Part shown: positions 35,665-47,364 of the stretch, piece by piece
Layout of the letters: the number at the start of each line of letters is the position of its first letter
Position numbering within the stretch: the first letter of the stretch is position 1
Assembly: GCA_022496805.1 (NCBI GenBank)
Contig: CM040085.1
Location: 28,859,811 to 28,923,810, forward strand
DNA from: Pohlia nutans
Lineage: Eukaryota; Streptophyta; Bryopsida; Bryales; Mniaceae
DNA length: 64,000 nucleotides
Direction of reading: 5' to 3'
Made by a program: the position numbers and the translations under genes
Notes under the pieces: generated by a model
The model's database searches: none
What the model saw: the letters and a program-made list of their open reading frames with translations, nothing else
What the model was told of the DNA's origin: nothing

Positions 35665-36659
35665 CGGTAAGGTAGACGACTTGTTTCTGATCAGGCCCCC
35701 AATCACGCAGTATAGGGCGACCTATTTCCGTGAATGAGCCTGCATTATTTTCGAATTCATTCGTAAACGGTGACGGAAACATGTTTCTGGGATGTTTCCT
35801 CTTAATATGGAATGGTTGGCGCCGAGAATGGAAACTTGTTACCGAGTTAGTATGATATCATGTGTTCTTGATATGAAGTAGCACCAATATCGAAATCTAG
35901 TTTTACAGTTCTTGAAAATAGGTCAGCCTATATTGCGAGGACGGGTTGGAAAGAATCTTCACTTTTAAAATTTGTAGTAAATTCAATATTGCCACAAAAT
36001 TTGTTCAAAAATATGTGACCTTCTTCAAATCTATTTCCCTACACTGCAAAATTATTTGCCTATTCGTTACTCCACCGGAAGTATGCTGAATTGCTTAAGG
36101 TGATTGGAAACAGGTCGTCTACCTTATTTATCCAAGGAAAAAAGAAAAGGCTGCTACCTACAAAAGCTTTAGAAGAATGATTCTCACACTTAGGGCAAGA
36201 AGGTTATGATGTGGCCAGCGCTGCGCAATGCAGTGAGAGCCAGGACAGTTGTTGAAAGGAACGGAAGACTGCGCACTCTTTTATTACGGCAGATAATGCC
36301 CCACCATCACCCCTACCCAAGACCCCACCTGCCTTGTTTCAAAAACCAACGCACAATCCGTCCCGCACATTCAATCACTGCTTGAATTTTTCCTCGCACC
36401 CAACTAGCTACTCTACTGTACATTCCTGCTAGTTTTCTCAATCTTCTCAACGAGGGTTTGTTTGTAAACTCTCGTGCAGTTTTGGCTCCACCCGTCTCTC
36501 ACATCACTCATTTCAGATTTCCAAGGATCCGCGCTCATTTCGATCGTGCGAATAGTTCTTGAATTGTGGTAGCGATGGATCTTGTTCGATCATCGCATGA
36601 TGGATTTTGATGGTAGATTCAGATGTTTAGGTTGTGAACGTTGATTGAGAATCGGAGTC

Positions 36660-39600
36660 ATGGCGTTTCCAGCTCGGAGGTACACACATGTTTCTCACCT
36701 TTCTTTAGTGGAAATTCGCTTGAATGTGTTTGCAATGATGCTTTGGTTTCATTTGTTCCGAAAAATTTAAAATCGCTTGAATGGACTCCAAGATTCGTTT
36801 TGTAGGGTTTATAGGATTGGATCGAGTGTGGGGTTTATAGTGTTGGAAACCGAAGAGTAGGAGCCGCTTGTTTTTCTAACACGTGCTGTTATTATTTATT
36901 ACACTCTCCTTGACCAGGCGGAACTTACTGTTCGCGCAAGCTTCAGACGATGATGTCTCAAGGTCTGCAAATTTTCATGACTGACAGATTATTCTTGTTA
37001 TATCACTAGTTATTAGGGTTTGGATCTCGTCTTACATACCCCCAGAAAGCATTCAAGGTGAATGCACACTAAGGTCAACCAACTTTTTTGTCGCCGTGTG
37101 CCTAATCTTTTGAAATCAATTCTAACAAATGTAACAAAGATTTTTAAGAAATTTTAATTTTCTCGGATTCTTTGGTGTGCATAGAGTTCTTGAAAATTAA
37201 ACATCTTTGTTACATTTGTCTTAATTAATTTCAAAAGATTAGGCACACTGCGACAAAAAAGTCGGTTGACCCTAGTGTGCATTCACCCTTCATTATTAGA
37301 GAGTTCTCCTTCCTTACATTGTTATCAAACGCTCCTTGCTGAAATGTACACCTCGTGTTCATTCAAACAAGCACACTCTACCTGTTTGGGATTTGTTGAC
37401 TGCTGAAACTGACTTCAATGCCCGTGTTGTCAGAAGGAATTTAATTTGGTTGATCTAGAATCGATTGGTTTTAAGAGGAACGCTGCTTTTATTGCATGTT
37501 TTTCCAAAGTACATGGTACAGTTGACTTTGTGTTTATGATATGTCAAACCATGGACGCTTGTTATTTGTGACGTGTGATGGAGTTGACTTTGGCATCCGT
37601 TTTATTGAGCTTGAAGCTTTGTGTGATGCAGTGGGTTTCCAAGGAGGCGGGGCGAGACCATCAAGTCTCTGATGCCGGGCATTTTGATAGGAGTTTTATT
37701 TGGCGTTTGTATCACACTTTCGTTTATAAAGGTAAACAGTGACATATGAAATGATCTCCTTCAATTCCAATAAACACGATACTATCCACCAGTTTTTCTT
37801 TTTACTAACCTTTTGTGGTGTACTAATCTCAGTTTGCCATCCCATCACCAACTGGCGATTCAAGACGGACAGAAGCTTTTCAGAAGAGCCCTGTTGAACT
37901 GCAGTGCCCTCCAGCTGCCCCTAATGTAAGCCCACTATATCTGAATTGTTTGTATTGAAAATAGTTTGAATTCTGAAATTTATCTTGAGTTCTTCAAACT
38001 GGAGAGATCACTTTGAGTACAAGAGTTTTGATCCAATTTTTTATCATTGTGTATGAATTTCGTGTACAGTGTCAAATTGGGAGGTTGTAAATCACTATTG
38101 AAGGGACAGTAGACAACCCCATAAGATACCCCATTAGATAGACAGTTAGCCAATTCATGCTTACACCATTTGCTAATAAGCTCAACCAAGTGGATGAATC
38201 TTCTTGCATCTTTTTAAATCTTATGGTTTTGAATACTCATTCCAAAGTTCATGTTTAAATGTCATACAAAAACACATTTTCACATGCAACATAAAAATGA
38301 GATGTACTATGTATTAAAGTCTCTTTCTGCCAAGTTTTGGTTGAAGAGTGATGACAAGGTTTAACGTGTTGCAGGAAATAGATTCCACAGTGAAGCCTGC
38401 TTTAGATTGCTCCTCTTTACCCCCAGGAGGTGCTGAAACTCTACCACGAGGAATAGTCGTCCCATTGACGGATCTATACCCTCGTCGGCTTTGGGGAAAA
38501 CCCGAGGAGGTGAGTTCTTTTCTAATAGTTAGTGAATATATGTAGTTTAGTGAATATTTTATATTTAATGTTTAGTGAATATATGTAGTTTTGGGACCAT
38601 AGAAAACATGTGAACGGAGCTTCTCTGTTTCAATATCTAATCCCTTTTCTGGTGTACAAGAATCTTAAGTTGTAGAACACAGGGATCGCTGTTTTTGTTT
38701 CTAATTATTGTTTCCAAGAGTTTAAACCATATTTCCCTGGCTTTAGTTACTATTCGGTTTTTTTTGTGGCAGGACCTGCTAGTAAAACCGAAGTATCTAT
38801 TGACTATCACTGTAGGACTTAAGCAGAAAGAGTTCGTCAACCAATGCGTTCAGAAGGTATGTTTGTACTTCCGAGGAATAATCTATTAGATATTTCCTTG
38901 TATAGTGGGAGGCCGTCCTTGATGATTTTGTGAATGGAAACTATTGTTACCTAGTTTTCATAAAACCTACTCTCTGTGCCTGTTTTGTAGTTTTCAAAAG
39001 ATTGGCAGATAATGTTATTCCACTACGACGGAAAAGTCAGTGAATGGGATGACTTGGATTGGGCAAAATACGCGATTCGTATCAGCACTTCAAAGCAGGC
39101 TAAATGGTTAGTCATTTGAGCCAATCTTCATTATTTTTATTTCTTAACAACAAAGCACTCTTTATCCACTTCATCTTCTAAGCCTTTTTTTTTTTCTTTT
39201 CTAGAATATTGTGAAACTGAATTCCTTGACACCGTCTTTCATTTTGCATTGCAATTGATCTTACTTCTGCGTGTTTCAAGAACTGGCTCTCTTCCTGCAA
39301 ATGTTGGCCTGAGAGGTTTGAATTTGCTCTAGTCTGTGACATCAATGGATTTGTTCCTGTGTTTCCAGGTGGTATGCAAAACGGTTTCTGCACCCTGACG
39401 TGGTGGAAGCGTATGATTACATATTCATTTGGGATGAGGATCTGGATGTGGAGCATTTTGATGCTGAGAAGTATGTTCTCTAAGCTGGTCTCTCTTTAGT
39501 TTCCTCACTGTGATACACTTATTATTGTCTTATCACTGTGATACAAAACTCAGTTGGTAATGGCGTGTAGAAACACTATATACGGTTACAAAGTTTTGCA

Positions 39601-42392
39601 CATAAGGTAAGGGGTGCAGTTGCCGTCAGTTTAAGCATTTCAACCTACATGGAGCGCTGATTTTCAATGATAAAAAATTGCAGCACATAAAACTTTGGGT
39701 TTAATAACCAAGCTCAATTTTTAATTAATTTTTTCACAATGCATGATTTTGTTATAAATTTTCAAACTTAATATGCATAGACCACTATTGATGTTAGTAG
39801 GTGTACCAATGATTGTCTTTCATTTCTAGTCCAATCAGATTGCTAACTTGGTATTCATAATTAATGCTTGTGATGACTAGATTGGGAACTCCTGAAGTTG
39901 AAACAGGTGCTTTTATAGGTGACCACAATTGGTACCTAACAGTTTCTGGTGCTTCTACCTTAATTCGTATCAAATTTGATGTTTTCTGGACCTCCGGCTG
40001 CAGGTACATGGAGTTGGTAAAAAAGTATGGGCTTGAGATCTCACAACCGGGACTGGAGCCAGATAGAGGTCTAACATGGGAAATGACCAAACGCAGAGGT
40101 GATAGCGAGGTTCACAAGTAAGTTTCCAATAATTGCTGAGTTTTTGCTTAAATACACTTCTGAAAGAACATTCACTCCTATTAATTCTTGAATGTGGTAC
40201 TCATGGCTTTAAGGACATGTCCTGATTTAGATAGAAAGGAGTATTTTTTAGTTTTAACCTCAAAATATCGAAGTAATTTTCATTCTAAAAATGTAGGTAC
40301 ATACGATTCTCGCCACAGATGATGCCTGAATGTTTTTTCATAAAAACATTTCTCCATTATTAGCAATTCATGGTCAAAGTGGTTTGAAAACTGAGGGGCT
40401 TGGTATGTCCTTTAAGGGTTAACAAGCAATAGAGTAGATGAACTGTCCTTAATATCTCTTTTTTGGAATACATGCTATTAAGGAAATTATCGACATTGTA
40501 TGTCAGTTTTTCTTGCAACTCTCAGAATTTTAATCAATCACTATTCCTACACTTCAGCGGATGTTTTTAGCTCTTCAAGTTGGATTCCGAGGTTCTGTAT
40601 AGACTCTCACTTTTACTGACCAGTCTCATGCATTGTGTGTTGTGCACAGAGAGACCAAGGAAAAAGACGGTTGGTGCCCAGATCCTCTGTTGCCTCCTTG
40701 TGCAGGGTAAATATTTTACATCACTAACTGTTGGTTCATCTCTGCTGATTACTAGCCGAAAATATGCATCAGACATTGATTTTTGTTGAACAGATAGTGG
40801 TGTCCTGGCCTTAGAAGTATTCTGCCAATCATTTTCGTGTTTTCGTTCACGAAGAAAAGTATCTTGCTGTGTTACACTGGGGTTTATCTAATGCCTTGCT
40901 ACTGCAGGTTTGTAGAGATTATGGCTCCCGTCTTTTCACGATCAGCATGGAGATGTGTTTGGCATATGATACAGGTATTGAACAATTTCCTGAGATGAAA
41001 TAATGCATAATGTTTGATAACCTTTTTTTGTAATTGTCTGAGAACATAAATTTGGATGCTTGTTGTCTGTCGAGGATCTTCACTTGTATTTTTTTTGTAG
41101 AATCAAGCACTAAACAAGTTTTATAATGGAGGGAAAATTTAACAATCGTGGTGATTACAGAATGACTTGGTCCATGGGTGGGGATTGGACATGGAGCTTC
41201 AGCGGTGTGCTCGGGTAAGCTTACACTCTGCCTGTATTCATTGTTTAAAATGACAAATTCAATCAATCACATTGTGAAAAATATAATTCAGATGGGATCA
41301 AATTTCATATCACTAAGAGTATTGTATGTGTCGATAAAAAAAATTAATTTAATTGAAGTAAAAGAAGTCCCCACAGGACCTACTCAAAAGTGCTAAAAAG
41401 AAATGACACCCAATTTGGTTAACCCTGAAGTTCCTTGTCATCAAGAGTTGAAACAAATCATTTTGGAAGCAAAGCATATCAGTAAAATGAAGAAATTGTG
41501 TTATACATTTTGGAATGGTAAATATATGTTTGAGAAACTACTATAATCGACTATAAACTTCCAAAGTGGAATTTCTATTTTTAGTTCATAAACAACACTC
41601 CAGCCTGGACTATAAGATGCCTCATTTGACAAAGAATTCAAATTTTGGGTTTGCAGCCTGCACATGAGAAAATTGGGGTAGTAGATGCTCAGTGGATCCG
41701 TCATCGGGTGGTGCTATCCCTAAATGACTCGGTGTGTGCTCACTGCCATCTTCCTGAAACTGGTTTGCGATTAAGTATTATCAATTTCAAGTATTCATTA
41801 AGTATTCATTTTCAAATTTTGTATCATCAATATCATCGTCGTGCATGTTATAATATCTGGGTTGCTAAAATGTTGGTCATGTCAGGGTGCTGAGGATCCT
41901 TCATTGCCGAAATGGGCAGGACAACTTTCGGTATGTTCCCTGGTTTGCAAAATTATTTTAGCAATGTTATGTTTGGACTCTATCTGTTCTATTTCACGTT
42001 TGGATAGACCTCAGCTGATTGGCATTTCTTAATAGCGTTTACTTACATTTTTTTTTAAACATTTTTTTTTCTTATATCTACTCTTTCTCATGGTTTAGGA
42101 TTCATAAGCCTTGTTGTGGAATACACTCTGAACACGTTATTATCACACTCCAATATCACATTCCAGAATATTTGCTATTGTGTGCACATGTGATAGGACA
42201 CTTTCCACATGGCAAGCTCTGAACTCATGTAAGTTGGTTACCAAAGGGATGATATAAAAGAGTGCCATGTTAATCTCCTGTTGTGTTCCTATTCTTTAGG
42301 TGAAAGATCGCTGCAAATACGAGTGGGCAGAGTATGGAAAGCGATTGAAGTTGGCCGACCAGCAGGAGAAACTAAAACCAACTGCTACGTAA
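36660..42392 (+). CDS. DUF707 family protein (type II membrane protein, glycosyltransferase-like)
   Basis: The family is plant-rich and of unsettled function; older annotations call it lysine-ketoglutarate-reductase trans-splicing related, and it is often treated as Golgi glycosyltransferase-like. Fifteen exons: 36660-36679, 36918-36962, 37632-37731, 37833-37925, 38375-38509, 38773-38856, 38991-39106, 39369-39470, 40004-40117, 40650-40706, 40908-40974, 41161-41214, 41657-41731, 41886-41930, 42300-42392. They join in frame to 399 residues, the normal length. A basic N-terminus (GFPRRRG) precedes one hydrophobic segment, PGILIGVLFGVCITLSF. Family blocks follow: GIVVPLTDLYPRRLWG, LLTITVGLKQKE, FHYDGKVSEWDDL, YIFIWDEDLDVEHFD (acidic D-E-D, possible metal site), FVEIMAPVFSRSAWRC and VHGWGLDMELQRCA. 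Intron 2 carries a MITE and intron 8 a 361-bp repeat copy. The first two tiny exons are less certain than the rest. Confidence 0.9.
37057..37288. mobile_element. MITE with ~85-bp inverted repeats in intron 2 of the DUF707 gene
   Basis: The left end reads GGTGAATGCACACTAAGGTC and continues with ACTTTTTTGTCGC, GTGTGCCTAATCTTTTGAAA and AAATGTAACAAAGAT. The right end is the reverse complement with few mismatches (GTGTGCATTCACCC). Total length is 232 bases, so it can fold into one long hairpin. TTCA beside both ends may be part of a target duplication. Confidence 0.8.
39602..39962. repeat. 361-bp direct repeat, intron 8 copy
   Basis: This is the second copy of the unit at 35302-35664, in the same orientation and about 4.3 kb apart, lying inside DUF707 intron 8 some 40 bases before exon 9. 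Both copies keep an open minus-strand frame ending near ...NLIGLEMKD. It does not disturb the splice sites I used. Confidence 0.75.
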
Positions 42393-42714
42393 TGCTGCAT
42401 TTATGACTGTTGAACAAAACAGAGGAAATGTTAGGACTCCATGATCCTCTGGAAGTAAGCTAGTTTTGGTATGAACACCAGGCTGATAACTATTTGTGAA
42501 CAAAACAATGGCGTTTTGTTTCTTTTTTTCTTGCCTGCTGTTACACTTGTAAAGTTTCAGGTTCAAAGGTTCCTTGTGGATTGTTTTCATTCTATGGAGA
42601 CTATTGTGATTTCGCTGTGACCATAGCCTTTTCTTGCTGGACTAAATTCTGCTGTTCCTGGAGTAAAATGAGTGTGTTGACGTTTTAAATTCTGGCGAAC
42701 ATGAGAGGACACTC

Positions 42715-43480
42715 TTAACCCCGAAAGGACCAAGGATTCATTGTTTTAAATTGACAAATTCAATCGATCATGTTAGGGGTTGTCACATCTCTTCAGAGAA
42801 GATTGATTCTATGGAGATTGAGAACCTTGGAAGAGAAACGTGGAGCCAATCATAGCCATTCTCCATGACGAAGGTGTGACTCCCCTTCGCACTGTGTGAA
42901 GAATGAGAACCTTTAAACGCGAAAGCAAGCCCCGTGGGCTTATTTATGAGAGAATAATGGGAAAAAGAGTGGATTTTCTCAACCAAATTTGAAATGGATT
43001 GGTGCTTTGGAAAGGTAATGAAGAAGCAAGGCTAGATTCCTCAAATACGCCTATTTTAGTAGATTGTGCATTCCAAGGAAATCCGAGTTAAACTCCATTG
43101 AGGAGAATTTTTCAAAAACAAAGACTTCAACATTGTCCTTGTGTTATAAAATTTACTATTTTGGGAAACTAATGATGTTCTCTCCTTTGAAATTTTTATT
43201 TTTTAAAATTTTAGAATAGAATGTCTGGTTTTTACGAATCATACTAAATTTACAATTCTAAAAACAAAATTTGTAATTTTGGTGGATATTAAATGGTAAA
43301 TGCTTTTGAATTCATTAAATGAGTGTCTAAAACATCTTTTGAAAGTTTGACCGTATGGATAATTACTAAACATCATGCTTCTTATTTTCTCTTTTGGACC
43401 AAATTTCATCAAAGTTGCAGAAGTAACATTTTATAACACATCTAGGTTTTTCCCTTACCCCCTCTATCATTTAGGGTTAA
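42715..43480 (+). mobile_element. TTAA-flanked element A (carries the empty site)
   Basis: Left end TTAACCCCGAAAGGACC; right end ATCATTTAGGGTTAA. Its right half (43092-43480, 389 bases) matches 49064-49452 in content and length. At 43081-43098 it reads ATCCGAGTTAAACTCCA, uninterrupted, whereas the relative at 48335 has a 577-bp MITE at exactly this TTAA. The right TTAA (43477-43480) is shared with the next element. Part of its left half (about 42900-43075) is inverted at 48010-48185. Confidence 0.7.
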
Positions 43481-44397
43481 CCCTTTAGTGCCTAGGTAAC
43501 TAGTAAGTGGTCATTGGGTCACCAGAAAATGAAATGCTCTAAAATTTGTGAACCATCTCAGTCTAGTGTTTGAAGTTCATATGCTTAACTTTTGATTCTG
43601 CAAATGATGCAAGCTTTTTTTTTTGAATCGGACTTTTTTAGGTATCCAAACACCTACGTACAAAACACCTAAATACTGCAAATACCTCAAAATACAACAA
43701 ACATTTAGAAATACAAGAAATTAGGGATATGATATGTATTTTGATCTTGATCAATGTGCCAACTCCTTTTATATTTTAACGTATAAATTATTGTCCTAAA
43801 CCGTATATGGATAAATCGCTCTCACTTATAAAATTCACAATAATTATGTGTAAGTCCGTTTTTGACATGAAAGATTACAATGGAGAGATGTTGACACAGG
43901 TTAGTGCTGAACATCTTTACTTTCATTTTTGAAAATTTAACCCAAATTCTATTTAACTTTGAAGTCACACACCCTCCAAAATCTCATTTTTTAATTGTAC
44001 ATTATACAGTTCAAAGGCATATTATAATCTTCCAATCTAACAGTCCGATCTTACCAAGATTTAACCGACACTTGTTTCATTGAGCTACAGTGGTCAGCAC
44101 AAGTGTTCGAACAGCGAGTGATATTCCCGAAATAGAAAGAGCAGTGATCTAAAAGTCAACATGTAGGGGATTTTTTGGCTTGCATTAATGACAAAGAACA
44201 CATGGCATTTAATTAGCAGCATATCTTTCGAAATTAGCCACATGGAAGCTCTCCAAAACGAAATATCTGCAGGTGGTGTGTACAACTTAATATGCATACA
44301 AGTTGTGCACACCACCACCATCTCAATGCTAACATTGCTTTCAAGATTTCATGTGCAACAACTTTCAGAGTTCGAGAGAGGTTTCCAGTGACTCATA

Positions 44398-45408
44398 ATG
44401 GCTCCTAGGAGATGTAAGAGTGAGAGAAAGGCGGTTTTGGTAATGCACAAGCGAGGCAGTTCCTATGGTCAAATTTCAGCATTGTTGGGTGTTCCTCGAA
44501 GTGCTTGCAGTGATATAGTACGAAGATTTGGTGAGAGAGGGAGTGTGAAAGAAAAAATTTCACCTGGTAGACCTCGAATTCTTGATGAGCGCGATGATCA
44601 TGATATTGTGAGGAAGTTAAACAATCAAAGTACTAGTACTGCTGCAGGTATAGGAAGAGAGTTAAGGTCTATGGGCATGCAATTGAGTGATGATACAGTT
44701 AGAAGGAGTCTTCAAAGGCAAGGCCTGCAAGCACATGTGAAGGTCAAGAAGCCACTTTTGACTAAGAAGCATCGAGCACGACGTTTTCAATGGGCAAAGA
44801 AGTGTAATCGTTTCACTTGGGAAGATTGGAGTTTTGTCATCTTCTTTGATGAGTCAAAATTCAACCTCTTTGGCTCAGATGGACGGCAATATTGTTGGAG
44901 AAAGAGTGGAGAAAGTCTTTTAGAGCAGCATGTACAATGTACAGTTAAACATGGGGGAGGAAGTATAATGGTTTGGGGTTGCATGAGTTGAGAAGGAGTT
45001 GATAAGCTTCATTTGATTGAAGGGAAGATGGATAGATACATATATTGAGAGATTTTGGAGACTATACGCATGCAAGGTTTAGAGGAAGAGAGTGTCATTT
45101 TTCAGCACGATAATGATCCAAAGCATACTGCAAATTATGTTGTAGATTGGTTGCTTGCACAGAAGTTCAAGCTTATTTGGCATCCACCACAATCTCCCGA
45201 CCTCAATCCTATAGAACACCTTTGGAATGAAGTAGATCGTCGCATGAGAAGGTCTGAGAGGAAACCTACTAGCAAGAGTGATTTATGGGAGAAGATACAA
45301 GAAATTTGGTATAGTATTGAAGTTGATGTTGTTAGGAAGTTGATATGCTCTATGCCTCAACGAGCTACTGATGTTTATAAAGCAAAAGGTGGCTATACTC
45401 GGTGGTAG
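44398..45408 (+). pseudogene. Tc1-like DD34E transposase with two TGA stops
   Basis: It would cut and paste the surrounding element. One frame covers about 336 codons from the ATG at 44398, interrupted by TGA at 44989-44991 and 45046-45048. N-terminal helix-turn-helix regions span about residues 5-110, with the linker SPGRPRILDE (GRPR motif). The catalytic triad is kept: Asp in VIFFDESKFN, Asp in FQHDNDPKHT, Glu in SPDLNPIEHLW, with 34 residues between the second Asp and the Glu. That is the Tc1 DD34E class, whereas plant mariner-like transposases are mostly DD39D. The ending YKAKGGYTRW is Tc1-like. Both stops could come from CGA or TGG by C-to-T or G-to-A change. No frameshift is seen, so inactivation looks recent. 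Confidence 0.9.
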
Positions 45409-45543
45409 TCATTTGGATTGCTTAAACATTGCATTCTTGAGTTGTAAAGTCATTTTGTAGCCTGTACTTTCATTTTATACAAGTAATGCACAATGTTTCT
45501 AGTTCTTGCAAAAAGAATTGTACATCTTAGTTGTATATTTGAA

Positions 45544-46489
45544 TTAACCCCTAAAGGCCCTTAAAAGCCAAAATGGCTTTTTGCTGTTTCGGGCAGCTTA
45601 GATGGAAGGTCTAAATTAATAATTTTAGACTATGATTTGGCGTGGGCGTGGTCATACATACAAGGTGTGTGGGGTAAAAATTACAAAGGCAAATTCGGAT
45701 TTTATAATTTTTTTATTGAAATTTTTGGTTTCAAGCCCAACTGGGGCAGAAAAAAACTTTTTATTATAATCATTTTTTCAATTTTTTTTTTGAAGACATG
45801 CTCTTCACCACATTTAGGCTCAGAATTTGAAGTGGCCCATGTTGATTATATTCTTGGCTTGACAAGGGCAGCCTCCAAAATAAAGAACAGCAACCTCCAA
45901 GGTTTTTTGTAATTTCACATCCATTTCTTTCAAAATTTGTCAAAATTTGAGATTTTGAAAATTTTAAAAAATAATTTCGCCTAAAATTTATAAAATCATA
46001 GAGGTACCTAATCACCGTTCATTTTTTCCAAAAATCAAATACAATTAATGTGATGCATGTTTCACCAAATTGCCATTTTTATACCTACTTCCGGAAATTA
46101 ATTTGGATGAAGGTTTGAAACGCGTAATGAGTCTCTAAAATTTTGCATGAGCGTACCCAAATTAGTTATCTACATGGAAAAAAATATGTGCAAAATGTTT
46201 GGAGTAACAATCTACAAGTCCCCCTTTGCACTATGGAGACAATGCCTCCCAAGCAATGCCCCGAAAAACTTTTGCACAAACTTTGGATGTTATGATCTTG
46301 CAAATGATAAACATCCAACGGTCAATTTTTGAAACAGTAGCTATGAATAGGCTTAGGTACAAGATCTTACGGTTGGAATTCTAAAAGAAGTAAAAAAACT
46401 TGGTTCACATCCCCGGGAGTACATAGAGGTAGAAAATCGCAGTTTTGAGGTTTCAAGCTCCCTAAAACACAAGGAAATTTAGGGGTTAA
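45544..46489. mobile_element. TTAA-flanked element nested in the Tc1 transposon
   Basis: Left end TTAACCCCTAAAGGCCCTT; right end GGAAATTTAGGGGTTAA. Excising it together with one TTAA rejoins the Tc1 element and restores its expected length. The interior is AT-rich and does not match the 577-bp family; it shares only termini. A GGGCAGC motif near the left end also occurs in element 48335. Confidence 0.75.
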
Positions 46490-46685
46490 ACTAAACTTTT
46501 TGGGTTCACATTTCAACTTCAAAAGTTGTACTATATATATGTTGCAACTATATGCTCTTATACACTTTTACATTCAATTTTATGATGTAATCTGTAAGAA
46601 TGGTAGCAAATTCTTTCAATTAGCTTCCTCTGTACGACTATTTATGCTAGCCACTGTATGCTCACATTTATATGATTGAATACTA

Positions 46686-47271
46686 TTAACCCCTAAATGC
46701 CTACAACCCTCTCCAAATTGAGCAATTTTGCAAAGATGCATTATAAAATGCAATTAAGAGGGCTATTTTGAACTTGATGTATGAATAAAAGTTTTACATT
46801 ATGAATTTTAGATTCTATCTATACGGTTAGATCTATGATCGCTATCACCAATATTTTTGTATAAAATTTGAAACTCAAAATCCAAAATTCTTTTGTAATT
46901 CAATTACGAATAAAATATTGACAATCTTTGGATGAAATTTGTTGTGATTGGTTGAAATGTAATACTCTAAGTGTAGTGATTTTTGGAGATTTTTTGGCTG
47001 CTTAATGTTATAAGTTGACTTTTTAAATAGCACTTTTGATTCATTTTGAACTAAGATCTTCAAAATTCTTGGTGAATCACTGCAACATGAAATGAAGCAT
47101 AAAAATTTCACAAATCATCCCCTTTCTAATTGGTTCACACACGCATGAAGCTAACTTCCCATAAAATTTGTAGTAAAAATTCCACACAGCAAAAAGTGCA
47201 TGACGGATGAGAAAATGTGGGTGAAATTTGTACATCGTCCAAAACTAGATACTTAGGCAGTTAAGGGTTAG
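46686..47271 (+). mobile_element. TTAA-flanked MITE, 577-bp family
   Basis: Left end TTAACCCCTAAATGCC; right end GCAGTTAAGGGTTAG, where the final TTAA has one change. All family landmarks are present and well conserved. It is nested in element B, 28 bases beyond the Tc1 element. Confidence 0.8.
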
Positions 47272-47364
47272 TAATATCCCCAATTTTCTTCAGAGAATGT
47301 TTTTAAAAAATATCACCTAAAATCTGTGGTTTCTTCATAACCACCTTGGGCACTAAAGGGTTAA

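Larger units (their letters stand above)
44086..46658 (+). mobile_element. Tc1-like DNA transposon (DD34E), itself hit by a TTAA element
   Basis: The ends are inverted: left TACAGTGGTCAGCACAAG, right (complemented) TACAGTGGCTAGCATAA. TA stands at both borders, the Tc1/mariner target duplication, and CAGT is the usual Tc1 start. One transposase gene lies inside. Subtracting the nested 946-bp TTAA element gives about 1.63 kb, the standard Tc1 length, with about 310 bases on each side of the gene. The transposon sits within element B. Confidence 0.8.
43477..47364 (+). mobile_element. TTAA-flanked element B, split by nested insertions
   Basis: Left end TTAACCCTTTAGTGCCTAGG; right end CCTTGGGCACTAAAGGGTTAA minus its first base. 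These are inverted copies of each other. Removing the Tc1 element (44086-46658) and the MITE (46686-47271) leaves about 730 bases, close to the 811-bp related copy at 50056-50866. Shared interior: AACTTTGAAGTCACACACCC and CAAAATCTC. Only the outermost layer of a nested set. Confidence 0.65.
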
